This document shows positions 33,716-47,300 of a DNA stretch of 64,000 bases, piece after piece. Position 1 is the first letter of the stretch, and each line of letters begins with the position of its first letter. Position numbers and translations under genes: made by a program. The notes under the pieces were generated by a model. It saw nothing but the letters and a program-made list of their open reading frames with translations, had not been told where the DNA came from and did not search any database. Source of the stretch: Cristatella mucedo (Eukaryota; Bryozoa; Phylactolaemata; Cristatellidae); NCBI GenBank assembly GCA_009760855.2, contig WPIO01000075.1, forward strand, positions 1,948,912 through 2,012,911. The letters run 5' to 3'.

Positions 33716-34357
33716 TTTTTTAAATCTCGTCAAATCGAGGCACATGCTTGTATTTATGCAATGCTGCATTCTGGGATGACTGCTCCGTGCTGGCGATGCA
33801 GGGCAGACTTGGAAGAAAATGAAGCCGGTCCCTGCTCCGGGATATTTCCTGCAGGTGCGTATTTTTGCAAACAACCGGCAGCTCAGTGAGGATCAAGTCT
33901 GCTGCACATGCGCACGGCTCGGACTACCTACCCCACGTTGTCGTCCATTGCCCGAAAAATACTGTACGATTCAATTTCGAAAAGAGTACGTAAATTGCAA
34001 GTGGCAACAGTAACAGAGGTAAAACTGTATTTATCGAGTACCTCTAGTTTCTCTAGAGAGAGCTAAAGCTATACGATGTGGGCTGTAAAGGAAGCAGTTC
34101 GGCTGTTTAAGTGCGATTGCAGCAGCACACATTTGCATGCAAATATGGCGATTCATGCACACGAGCTGGACGGAATAAAGGCCGTTAGCTTTGCTTAACA
34201 TGCTACGAAGTCGTGGGTTATTGTGTTGTTAGTAGGCAGAGAGTTGAGCTGAGGGGGCAGATGGTAGCATCGAGTGCTTGGCTCTCCAGTTTCGTCTGGC
34301 GTCAAGCACCAATCAGCACCAAGCCTTCAAGCCGACCGACTAAGGTAGCACCGAGTC

Positions 34358-34389
34358 TGTGTTTGTGTGTGTGTGTTTGTGTGTGTGTT

Positions 34390-34474
<85 letters not shown>

Positions 34475-34478
34475 TCTT
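34358..34478 (+). repeat. (GT)n microsatellite
   Basis: About 120 bases of GT with regular TTTGTG interruptions. Confidence 0.97.
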
Positions 34479-35127
34479 GCACGTGTGATTTACGTTGCTT
34501 GTGTCATGGTGGCATGGGTTTATTATAGAACATTCTGCGCTTAGTGCAATCTTGCTCATTCGACGATCTGCCGAAGACACGGGAGACCGAGAATGGAAGG
34601 CAAATGCGATCCGGCAACTCTGCTAGCCAGCAATTGCAAGGCAAAGGCTACTTATTTGTAAATGGATTGTCTCTGAAGAGTCAATAGCAAGCTCAATTAA
34701 AATGTAGTAATTTGGCGTGCCAATAAATGCTAAATGCATGGCAAATATATTTAGGGCACTACATGGCGGTCAAGTATTATATGGGGCTAGCCAGGAGACT
34801 GAGAATAGAAGCACCTTTAGCCGAATGTAATATGAGGTTATCACTCAAATTGTTTCTCTTGGCCTAACTTTGCCCAACCAAATTTTTGTGCTGCCACACT
34901 TTTGCTGACAGTGCAACATGTCTATGTGCATGTATTATATATGTGTGTAAATATAAAAAAAATATAATTCGTTTGTAGAGCATCGTGACAGAGCTCAAGC
35001 TCTATCCGAGCGATGCCTTATACAGCCCTGTATATGCTGCTGCTGTATATCTCTGCTGCCGTTTTGTTTGCTGCGCGTTTCCGGTCTGTTTGCTGCTCAG
35101 ACTTTTCCCTGGCCTCTCCCGAGCAGG

Positions 35128-35332
35128 ATGGTTACGTTCGAGCGTGGCGCCAAGGTCAGCGAGGGCAAGACAAAGGTCATCTACGACGTGGTCGGCCAAA
35201 GCGACCTGTGCATCGTCCACTCGAAGGATCGAATCACGGCCGGCAATGCAGCCCGCTCCGACGTCCTCGAAGGCAAGGCGGCCGTGTCCAACCGTACCTC
35301 TTGCCGCGTGTTCGAGTTGCTTCGTGAAACAG
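35128..35332 (+). CDS. PAICS: PAICS exon 1
   Basis: Start codon to AACAG|GTAAGC, phase 1. Encodes the ATP-binding loop and GNAAR substrate segment of SAICAR synthetase. Confidence 0.93.
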
Positions 35333-38300
35333 GTAAGCCGTCTGTGCGTTTGGGCGTGCAAGCAGCGGCCGGCAGCACAGTGAGATCGCATGCTGCGAAG
35401 CCCACTCCATCGTAGCATGCAGAGGCGCGTTCGCAACGACCAGCCAGCCAACTGCCTTGGCTGAATCAATATCGGCTGCCTGCCGAGATTACCCGGCGAT
35501 GACTTCGTTTTACCTCTAACGCACAAGGTGCTAGCGAGAAAAGGCTTCCATTTTTGTGGCATGCTAGCATCTCAGATTTATGGGCAGTGTTGCTTGGCCG
35601 TGCAAATCGTTTTACGGGACCGATTTTCGAAATGTGTTCGCTAAGGAGCCCGGTCCGAGGCAATGTCCTTAGCCGAGCGAACAGCTCCGTAGCTGTCTAT
35701 CTGGTCTGATGTATTGGCCGATCCGTGCAGCTCCACAGCAAGGTGCGCGTGCTTCACGTGCAAACATTGGGACGTCGGTTCGGAGGGGGGGTGGTGGGGG
35801 TGGTGGTGGTGCTATGGTGCTTGCCACGTGCTCGTCCATCCTCCTCCACCACAATGTCACGGGTAAACGTCTGTGGCGAACTTCAATTGCCCCGAGCAGC
35901 TCACCTGACGGTGCTTGACCCTGCAGAGACTTCCGCAGGCAGCAGGGGCTCCTCCAGCTGCTCGCCAGGCTGCTCGTCTGCTCGTGCCCCCGCCCCACGT
36001 GCTGTGCTCACGTGCTGCTTTCTTGTCTCAAGCTGGGCTGCGACGCTTCGCTATCGCTATCCCGAGGGACTCGGGTGTGCTCTGCTGGAGCGAGCGCGCA
36101 CCCGATTGAAATTGTTTGCGTCAAACGGAAGCAGTTGGCTGGCTATTTTATTAATCGATTGCTGACTCGGGACTTATACTCTCACCCTGTTGAGGTAAGT
36201 GCGAGCTGCTTCTCTGGAGCCTTTTATAACTCCGAGCTGCTTCTGGAGCCTTGTATAACTTGCCTAGTCTGCTGGCTCTAATGCACCGGCTGAAAAAAGA
36301 GACCCGAAGCTTCGATTGGAAGGGGCCACGTCTTGCTGGGTAGCTGCTAAGCTTGCCCTTGCTAGCCGTAAGCATAGCCGGCTCTTTCTGATGATTCTAA
36401 ACAGATTAAGTCGACCAGCTTCGTTCTCACACTCGTCGCCGTACGCTTAAGCAAGTGTACACGGTTTCAGCAGAGCAAGCAGTATGGCCTCTAACAACAA
36501 GAATAACGAGCTCGATTAATGGTGGTGTGACGTCAGCGATATTAATAGTGGCGGCTTCTACACTGTGCATCATCTACCCTGGATTTGCAGTTCTCTCCTG
36601 TGTACTTTCTTAGTAGTTTATCTCCGTCTGTAATTCCACAAAGTCGTAAAGACTAAGTAGTGTGTTATGCATGAGTGTTTTCTATAGCGTACTCACGGCC
36701 TCGGCTGCATTCGGTCGCCAACCGACTTTATCTCACATGACAAAGAGATGGGGAGAAGCTTAGCTAAGTGAGGAGGGCAGCCGAAGAGTAGCTTGGAAGT
36801 AGCGCTCGGGACGGCTGGAAAGGTTATAGGGAAAGTGCACATTACTGGGAAGTCTGTCGTCCACGGCCTGCTCGAAGACCTCGTGTTTCGAGTTGCCTTC
36901 GGTGCCTAAGGCACGGCAGTCGCGCAATGCTGCGATCGAGGCCTTACCGGCCTTATCCTTTCAATGAAAAAATTCATTCTCGACATTCACAGAGCAAAGC
37001 AAAGCATGTAACCAAAAGTAAAAACCAAAAGCAAGACTATCCAACCACTGTATAAGCCCCAGCAAAATAATGCCACACAGCTCACACGTGGGGTACTGTG
37101 TCAACCCCTATTTTTTCAACACCACTAACTTGTCAGCCTCGGCCATTATGTGTTCCGAGTCTCTTATCTGAGTGTAGTGTTCATTCGTGTGCACACATGC
37201 ACACCCGTGCCGTGTTGGAGCCCTAGTGATGCCAGCCACCAGACGCCTCCTGTCCTAGTCTCGGTGGCTGTGAACGTAAGTGGATGTACATTGCGGTTTG
37301 AAATGAGGAACGTTGATCGGTATCAACATGAGTTGTGCTCCATTTGTAATGAAGGCTTGCATTTATTTTTGTGTGAAGCTTGAGTTCTTCATGACTTTCT
37401 GTATGTGAGGTGAGCAACAATGCTAGGTTTAGGCAGTCGTTAACTCTTAGTTTCTGGCTGATGAGCTTTAAATACCTCAATCGAGTCTGATTATGCAACA
37501 ATAGCTTCATATCTAGTGGTCCTTCCAACTGCTGCTCACCCGGATGTTCAGTGGGTCGCGCGATGATGGATCAGCTACCAGGCTACCAGATGGCTCGGAT
37601 TCCGGTTTGGATTGCAAATGCTGTGCTGGCTTCCAATAGTGTACCTACCGTCACTACACTGTTGCGATACTACAGATCCTCCTGCAATAGGCTAGCCAGC
37701 ATCGTGGACTAGCTGGTTAGGTCCAGCGGTAAAGGTGAGCCGTGATCGGCACATTAGGTAAGGCGGTTGCATGAAAGTTAGTGGGTTCGATTCCTGCGGT
37801 GGGCGATCCTTTATCGCCACTGCAAGCGGTGGTGATAGCCGTAAAGGCTCTTCTGTCGCTATACAAAAAAGGGCTGTTAAATCAGATAGGATTTACAAAA
37901 ATAATAATTTAAGGTGCTCATCCCGACCGAGGTCTTGCTGAGGTCGCGGGCTCGAATCCCGTGGCATACGTGAAGCGCCTGAATAGAGATTAAGTTCTCT
38001 TGGGATGCTATACAAATGAATTACGTTTTTTTAACCTGCAGCGGCCATTGTATTGTTGTTCCAACGCTCGATCGACGCATATGAAAACGTGAGTGGATGA
38101 TGTGTCAAGGTCTTTACTTACGAACGTCGGGTGCTCGCTTGGAGATCGGCGTTGCAGCCGCTGGTGGGTAGAAACTGCATTCGCATAGCTGCCAACTGAA
38201 GGAAGTAGCCCGTAACTGAGCCGGTACCCACCCTCGTCTTCTTCTTGTCTCCCGGCCGCCGATTTACCGGCCAGCTCAAGAATGACCTCAGTCCCAGCTA

Positions 38301-41300
38301 ACCCCCCCCCCCCGTCAGGCCGGTCAGCAATTCCTGTTAGTGTCATCCGTTGGAGCCGCGCCCCCCCCCCCCCCCCCCCGCCAGCCTGCAGCTTAAAATA
38401 TCGCCCCCCAACAACCAAGAACAGCTGACGATGCTGGGTGGCATTCTGCAGCCTGCCTGCCAGGAACGCTGCTTTGCGTTCTTAGCCAGGGCAGACTTAA
38501 AAGCTTTTAAATAAAAAGTCATCTACTCACGTCGTTCTGGAAGGATCTCAAGCTCGCTTGCCATTCATCCGTTAAGCATTACCTCAGCCGGTCTGGTCTC
38601 TCTGTTGTTAAGAACCACGTGCACTCACGTGCTCTCTCTTGCAGCCGGAATCCCATTGTTTCCGAAGGCTGACTGGTCATCAGAGGCTTATTTCTTTTGC
38701 TAGGCGCCCGAAGATGCCATACGCGGTACTGCATTGAGCGGAGATTGGTCGTCTGCAAGCTCTTTTGCAACTGGTGCCGCGAATGCCTGCTAGAGTCGTC
38801 ACTATGGCGGCGCACCATCCATTGGTCCGGCCGTGAACAGTGGCCTTTAAGTCAGCTCGTTGCATGTACGCCGTGCCTGGTCTGGTCCCTTGCTGTCCCC
38901 AGCTTCGAGAGGTACTGTCGTTTTGGCCTTGACCTGGTCTGGAATGGCTGCTCTCCTAGGCTCCAGCCTCTGCTCATGGTCTTTGGGGGCAAACCGAGTG
39001 CAAGGGCTTCAGCTTACCTAGAAAAACCGCTCACCTCCCTATCACGAGGCCTTGCTAAGCCAACCACGATGGCATGTTCGCATATGAGAAGCATGACTGT
39101 AGGACCTTTTTTAAAACAGTAGCTGCTATTTTTAACGGTAAACATCCATGCAGTTTGAAGCCATGCCCAAGCTCGTTTCAGGCAAAATGCGGTTGACGAC
39201 CTGGTGCAGCCACGGCCACCTCAGCATGTGCATTCATGAATGCCCATCGCCACCGATTTAGTTCCGTCTGCCTAGGGAGCGGGCCTGCATCACTTCTACA
39301 CGGGCCTGAAGTTGGCTCGATTACTCCAGGGCTGGCCTTGTGCCATCACACAGCATTTTTACTCGAGGGCTGGCCTTGTGCCATCACACAGCAGCTGTGT
39401 CGTGTTGCAGTCGTGATTGTCGCTGTGGCATGGCTCTGCTCGGCTTTCGTAGGCATCCGAACGCACTTCGTGCAGCTTCTCACTGACACAGACTTCGTTG
39501 CCGAGAAATGCAGCATGATACCAATGGAGTGGGTGACGAGACGAGTCGCAACTGGCTCCTTCCTGAAGCGAAATCCGGGCGTCAGTGAAGGCACTCGCTT
39601 CTGCCCGCCTAAACTGGAGATGTTCTTCAAGGTAGGAGAGGGCCGCCGCCTCGGTGACGTCAGCGACCTGTCGCACGCGGGCACGAGTGGGTGATGGATG
39701 CTTTTGCCCACATTGCCCCCTTCCCACGTAACTCTTCGGCAAGGCAAACCCTGTCAATTCAGATCGGCACCGATGTGTGCAGCGGTCTCTCTCTCCGTGG
39801 TCTCTCTCTCTCTCTCTCTCTCCGCGTGCCAATTGCTTTTAACTTACCACCTGCTGACCTCACGACACTTGACCTCACGACAATTCCTTACTTTCAACCG
39901 GTTAGCAGAAAGCAACAACACCACAGGCTTGGCATTGCAACGTGTATCCCATCCCTGTGAATTGCCCCTAATGTGCTCATGCGTCATAAACATGTGAATT
40001 CTATGTTACTCGTGTTGGTAATAATTATAGAGAACTAAACCTCTATTCACGTGCTTTTCAACTCAGTGCGAGAGAAGCAATAAATAGTAGGTTATGAAGA
40101 GCTAGGCATCCTGCTTAAGCTGGCAGCTCTCACAGGCAGACATGCAAGAACACAAAAGGTCCGTCGAGCCACTGTATAGAACACATCACTGTTTTGAACA
40201 TGCTTCCTTGACAGCAAACATAAAGTGCCTAGAGAGAGATTGAGTTTGCTGAAGGCGCTATAGCAAATGTATTGTTGTTATTATTATTACGGTTGCCTCA
40301 TGTTACAACGTACAGATTTTTAGTGCACAGCCTCACAAAAGAAGAATGCACTTGAACAGAGCAAAGTATGTTGGCACCGGGTAGGTTTTCGGCATCTTTT
40401 TTCAATATTGTCATTTCAGAAGATGATGTGATGTCAGGCGGTAGTGAGCTCTAAGGCTCGGCGCATGATAACTGAAGGTGCTGAAGGTCTCCGGGGGATT
40501 TGAAATTGAGGCCATGAGTAATCGACCAGAATCAGACTCAAAATAGTAGTAGGTGGTACAGCAGGAGGCCGGATATCAAATTAATTTAGCTTGGTATGTC
40601 AGAAGAATGGCATGAAGAGACCCAAGAAGGACTGGCATAATCTTGAAGTCGGTCTGCTGTGTGAGCAGTAGCCTGACCTGATTGATGAGCTGTGAAGTAA
40701 TGTGGCAGTTGCAACGGTTACGCCAGATAATCCAAGCTGCCGAGTTTTGCACCAGCTGTAAGCATGTTATATCTGCATGGGCATTAAGATCTCAAAATAG
40801 TGAGTGTCAGAAGTGCATGGACCGGCTTGGATGTGCTGTCCTTATTCAAGCTCTTGTAGGTCACGCCCTTCTCTTGCTCCAGCCTACCAAGCCGATCTAC
40901 TCCAGGCAAACAGCAGCCATGCACCCACTATTATGACTCATGTCGTTTAGCAGAGCCTCTAACCAACCTTAAATCCCATGGAAACCCGAATGTGCTCGGT
41001 TTGTATGCTCCCAAAGCGTGGAACTCAATTCCGACTGACTACTCATCCCCTGACTCGACGACATTACAAAATGGGCTAAAAACGAACCTTCTCCTCACGG
41101 TATTTGCTTAGTCTTTGTGAATTGTCCTTTGCATGCTTAAAAATGCTGACACTGAGCATATTACCTACTAGCCATTGGTGTGCTTATTCCCAGAACGTGT
41201 GAAGTGCCTAGAAAGACCTGCTGCTGTCCAGGAGGCCTCCGTGCAAATGTTTTATTATTTGTATTCTGTGTTGTTATAAAAATTTGAGCAGGTGTGGAGC

Positions 41301-44300
41301 ACTAGACTAGGAAACATCCTGCATGTATTTTGTTTTACATCAACGAGTTCCTTGTCGTGATTTGCAGAAACTGTGATCGCCGAAAAAATGCATGGCAATG
41401 TCAGCCGAAGACAGGCGACTGAAGAAGCTTTTTTGGCTTTTTTTGTGGCGGCTCGCGACTTTGCCCTGGATTCCTGCCGCGTAGCGTTCGGATCAGGAGT
41501 GGCTTGATGATGGCCTCCGTCCGTGCAGTATCGGTCTGCTAGCGGCTGCGCCTCTTCCAAGTTTTCAGCGATTTCCGGCCCGGCCCAATCGTTCATGGCG
41601 CAAGCGTCCGTCGGGGCAGATGAGCTGCTTGCGAGCGGCAGCCAAGTCAGCAGACTCATTCGTGTCATTCGAGCCGTGTCTTTGCCGTCCTCGTCACTCG
41701 TCGCCAGGGGCGTGATTTTCGCTCCCGCGGCATTGCCACCGTTTGGCTGAGGCCTTCGTTTTCTGATCTTTCGCTCGCCGTCGGCACCGGTAGGACGACG
41801 CCAACAACGATCCTCAGTGGTCTCGTGAGCAGCTGCTCGAAGCCCGTCTGCAGCCGGGCGGCTTGCTCGTCGGCCCGGATGAGGTCGACATCATGAGCCG
41901 CGCGACCGTGTGCATCTTCGAGGTCCTGGAGAAAGCGTGGGCTTCGCTCGACTGCTGCCTCGTCGACATGAAGATCGAGTTCGGGGTGACCGCAAAGGGT
42001 GACTGACCCCCTTCTGTTGCTTTTCCCTCTTCTTTCCTGCTCTGTCTTTGCCAGCGATACGTGCTGCCGTGCGCTGCTCATGATTGTGGTCCCGTCGCAA
42101 AGTTACCCGCTCGAGACAAGACGACGTCTGTCGCGCGAAGCCTTGCCACACCTCCGTGGCAATAAGTGCCGGCAGTAGCTGTATTTAATTCAGCTGGCTC
42201 GATCCGGTTTCCTCCTCGCATTGTAGGTGCACACCGAAACAGGTTTCTTGGAGCCGATGTATCCACTCGGTGCATAGTTTTTTGCTTTGCAGCCAAGCCA
42301 GTGCGTGTGCGCATGGGCGCATTAGATGGTGAAACACGATAGCCGCCAGAGGAGGAGGAGGGAGCCAATGCGATTAAGCTAACTGTGGCTAACTATGTGG
42401 CTTGAGTCTGAGATCTGTGGAGCATGAGCTAATGAGATGTGACTAACTATGTGGCTTGAGTCTGAGATCTGTGGAGCATGAGCTAATGAGATGTGGCTAA
42501 CTATTTGGCTTAAGTCTTGAGATCTGTTTGTTTTCGTGCTGACTAAGTTGTTGGTGAGTGCTGAAAGGAATGACCCTGGTGGCGTACTATTTCTACCAGC
42601 ACGGTGGGTGTCAGCACCGAGCAAGGGAAGATCGGCTTGCAGTTCTCTTGCTGAGATTAAATTTCGGCTGTGCACTCGGTTGCAATTCAAAACACACCTG
42701 TATACTGGGATTTGGTTCGAATGAAGACATGAATCTATGGTTTTTAGCCACCCTGTGCTGACAGAGAGAGACAGAGAGAGACACACGGAGAAAAGAAGGA
42801 AGCACGGAGAGGATAGAAAACACACGCAAGTAAGAAAAGATATAAAGGAGAGAGAGAGAGGAGGTAAAGAGAGACAGAGACAGAGAGGAGGCAGGGAGAC
42901 ACAGACAGACAGACAGATATGTGAAGGTGAGAGAGCAGCAATAACTCGAAAGCTGAATTGGTAGACCGTTGGTCCGGATAATCAGAGGTTGAGGCAGGGG
43001 TCTTCTGCTCTCAGCACTCCCACGACATGTCTCCTTTCCAGCATATGTAAAACGCTTATACAGAGACGGGTTTATCTTAATGGTCTTTACAGATGTCTTA
43101 TTGTAGTCGATATTATTATTACGGCAGACGGCCTTCGGTCGTTCAATGTTGACCAGTGAGCTGCATGCATGTTATTACTACCCAGCCATGCTGTCTCGTT
43201 ATAATTATGTCCTGTGATTTAAAATTTCAAAATGTAGAGCTGCCGGAAACATTATCCTGGGTGGATTTCCGAAAAACGCTAGCGCCTTGTGCTGGCAGAA
43301 ATTGTGCGGGATTACGGCATTGGATTACTGATGCTGGAGTACCGACGCCGGATTACAGCTGTACCGATTGAGCTGTCTTGGTAGCAGCTTCTATGGTGGT
43401 CAACGCGAAGCTGTAAAGCCTCGCCTCTAAATTCTACCCGGGTGCTTTCCGCCTCTAAATTCTACCCGGGTGCTTTCCACGTACGTGCACTGCACGAATG
43501 CATGTGTATGCATACTTCTCATTCCAAAGATGGAGCACCGAGATGCTCCTAGTGAGCCGATCAGCTGTACCCTATAGGTCTGAGAAAGTGTCTGAGCCCA
43601 GGCGAGTGATCAGCCTTGGCAGCCCAGGAGTGGCTTAATGCATGTGGAGATAAGTCCACAAATTGTCCGTAATGTCTGGGGATGTGTCCGTCTGCCACGA
43701 TACTGAGTACCAAAAATTAATTTTGCTTTCTAATTGTCTGGGGACATAACTGCACTGGCTAAAAGTGACCAAGTGCTTTAAGCTGCCTGGTTGGTCAAAA
43801 TTTGGCACACAAATGTAGTGCTCCAATTGATTTGCTCGTGAAGTGTTGAGCTGTAGTGCAAGTGTGCATAGCGGACTGTTTGGTCATCTCTGGAGGCATT
43901 TCTAATGATTTTTATTATTTATGTTTGCATGATTGAATTGCTTTTACTTCTTGCCATGAAAGCCGTGAATGTCTAGGTGAAGTGTGTCGAAATGAAAAGC
44001 TAGAGACTGCTGAGATGCTACTGGTAATGGGGGGAGAGAGGGGGGTTCGTTCTGTTACCACTCGCCTTAGGGTTAAGGGCAGTAGCTGCTATTGGCCTGA
44101 AAGGTCAGGGGAATTAGCTGCTACTGGCCTGTGGGTTGATGAGGTCGGCTCTTGCTACCTTGCTGGTCAAAGAGGGTCAGCTTCTATGGGATGTGGTCAA
44201 TGGGTTAGCTGCTGCTGCTGACCTGGAGTCGATGTGGGAGTGAGCTGCTGCTCGGGGGGGGGGGGCAGGGCGAGGTGTACAGCTGAGTTCAATTTCTCAG

Positions 44301-47300
44301 GATTGACAAGTAGGAGCTTCCTGGCCATCATGGCGGCTTCTGCCTCCCCAAATAGCAGAGGGCGACAGGCGATACTGCCGAAATGTGCAGTACCCAGAGC
44401 GACGAGATCTGGTTCTTTTAGATGCCCGTAATTATAATTATCACGTTACTTTTTTGCTGCTGTCCTGTTTTGGTTTTAAGCGGGCCTGAACTCGTCGTTG
44501 GCCTGCTTCTTCTGCCGGCCGTAGTTTGTAGGCGTCCACCCCACCCCTAGCTTCCCCTCCTCCCTGTTGCAGCAGCTGCTCGATGGCACAGTCTTGAACT
44601 TGGTCTTCTCAGGTGAACTTGTGCTTGCCGACATCATCGACAGCGATTCGTGGCGGTTGTGGCCGTCCGGCGATCGAAGGCTCATGAAGGACAAGCAAGT
44701 CTATCGCGACATGAAAGACGTCACTGCCGACGGGCTGCAGGCAGTACTAAAGAACTTTCAGTGGGTGCTGGACAAGTTGGAGGCAGGTTTGCTGCAAGCG
44801 TTGGCCGCAGCCTTCGAACGACGTGCTGGTTTGCTTTCTGTTTTTTGCACAGCTGCTTGTTCCCTTTTGGTCCGAAGCCAAGCCTGAGCCGGTCGCCTTC
44901 CCTTGTTTGGCTGCCCTAGGGAATATCAGGTGGTGTCGTCAAGGGCAGAGCCGTTGTTTTGATGGGCTCCCCATCGGACGACGATCACTGCAGAAAGATT
45001 GGCAACCAGCTGGCCGAGTTGGGCGTGCCCTACGAAATTCGTGTATCGTCTGCACACAAGGGCACCGAGGAAACCCTGAGCATTTTGGCTCGCTATGAAG
45101 GTGAGTGATGCTGCTAGTCTGTGAAGCACCCACCGTGAACTTGCCCCAGAAGTGAGGAAAAGGCCGCCTCTCCTTTAATAATAATAAGAATAATAATAAT
45201 TCACTTGATAAAGCGCCCTCAGAGAACTTAATCTCTCTCTAGGCGCTTTACATTTGCTGTAAAGTGAAATGCAATTAAATGGTAAGTAAAATCATGCTTG
45301 AAAAACAAACGAAATGAATAATATGCTTAGGGGTGACATGCACAGGGTCAGCATGCAAATGTGGTTAGTGGCAGCATGCACAGTGTCAGCACACATAAGC
45401 ACATCAAGGACGAATCACAGGGACCCACTAAATGCTGTCCTAAATAGGTGTTTTTAGGTTCCTTTTAAATGTGGTCAGGTCAGGGGATGTTCTGACGCAG
45501 GTCGGGAGGGAGTTCTAGGCTTTGGGAGCATACGAACTAAATGCACGCTCTCCAAAGGAATTGAGGTTTGTACGAGGAATTGGTAGACTGATTGATTCCG
45601 AGAAGCGGGTGGTACGTACGATGCTTGGCCTGATGGGGTAGTATATCTGACAGATAGGCTGGAGCCATAGAATGAGGGGACCTAAAAGTGAGCAACAAAA
45701 CCTTGAAGTCAATCCGTTGCTTGACTGGTAGCCAGTGCAGCTCGGCGAGGAGTGGAGTAATGTGGCAACTGCGACGCTCACGACAGACAAGCCTAGCTGC
45801 AGAGTTTTGCACCAGCTGCAATCGCCTGATCGCACATGCTGCTAGGCCAGTAAGCAGTGAGTTGCAGAAGTCGAGACGGGATGTCACGAATGCATGTACC
45901 AACTTAGACGTGGTATCCTTATCTAAACAAGCCCGAATTTTAGCCATGTTATGAGCTGAAAATAGGCGGATTTGACTGTGGAGCTGATATGGTCGTCTAA
46001 CGAGAGGTCGCTTTGGAATATGACACCTAGATTTCGAGCTGATTCAACTGGAGATATGCTGGCAGAGCCAATTTTGAGAGTCAGCCTTTCCAATCTCTGG
46101 ATCACACTGGGTTTGCCCATAACTAGTAAGTTAGTTTTGTCATCGTTTAGTTTTAGAAAATTTGCTGCCATCCATGTGCGGATGTCATCAATGCATGCAG
46201 CTAGTGAGTTTAGAGAATTTAAGGTGCTCGAAGGCTGGGAGGGATCAAAGCAAAGGTACAACTGAGTGTCATCCGCATAGAAGTGAAAGCCTAGATTGTG
46301 CTTGGCAATCACATCAGCAAGATGCAGAGTATAAACCGTGAAAAGAACCGGACCTAGCACTGAGCCCTGAGGTACTCCATATTTCAGAGGTACTTCAGAT
46401 GATCTTTGTCCATTCACGTCAATACTCTGGAGTTTCCCACTGAGATAGGACTTGAACCACTGCAGAGCAGTGCCAGTGATGCCCAGGCGAGATGAGAGGC
46501 GCTCTAGAAGAACTTTGTGATCGATGGTATCAAAAGCTGCCGAAAGATCAAGCAAAACAAGCAGAGACACTCTACCCATGTCTGCATTCCTAAGTAGGTC
46601 GTTGTATACCCGAAGCAATGCTGACTCTGTGGAGTGATTAGCTCTAAAGCCAGACTGGAACTTACTAGCAAGGTGTGAGGTTTCGATATACGAGTTCAGC
46701 TGGTCCGCCACGACCCGTTTCAGTGTCTTTGATAGGAATGGTAGAAGGGAGACTGGGCGGTAGTTGCTTAAGTTCTCTTGGTCTAGTGTAGCTTTCTTGA
46801 GAAGTGGCCTGACTACAGCTTTTTTGAAAGGTGCTGGGACATGACCTGAGGCCGATGACATATTAATTATGTTAGTTATGCATGGCAGCAGCAGATCAAT
46901 GCAACGTAGGAGCAGGACAGCGGGAATAGGGTCCAGAGGACTTGTTGTCTTCTTTGATTGAGATACGAACTTGAGGACTAGATCACTAGTGACCTGCTTA
47001 AATGCAGACATTGAGGTGCAGCCAGGAACCGAGGAACAGCATTCTAGTGGGGAGGTTGTCATCGCAGGGATGGATTCCCTGATCTTGTCTATCTTCTGCA
47101 CAAAGAATCGAGAGAAGCGATCGGCTAGATCATCAGGTAAGGAGCTAATCTGGGAACGTTTGAGGAGATGGTTTATTGTCGACATAAGCATTTTTGGATT
47201 GTGCATCTGTGATTCAACAATGTTTTTATAAAAACTAGACAGCCTTAGCTAGGATCGATTGGTACGACCTACAGTAGTCTTCATATGCCTGTCGATGGAC

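Noticed and set aside
34302-34580. Val/Cys or His/Thr repeat frames
   Set aside because: Translation of the (GT)n microsatellite.
38008-38418. 136-codon frame in PAICS intron 1
   Set aside because: Runs over poly-C tracts and a SINE; Gly-rich part is a homopolymer translation.
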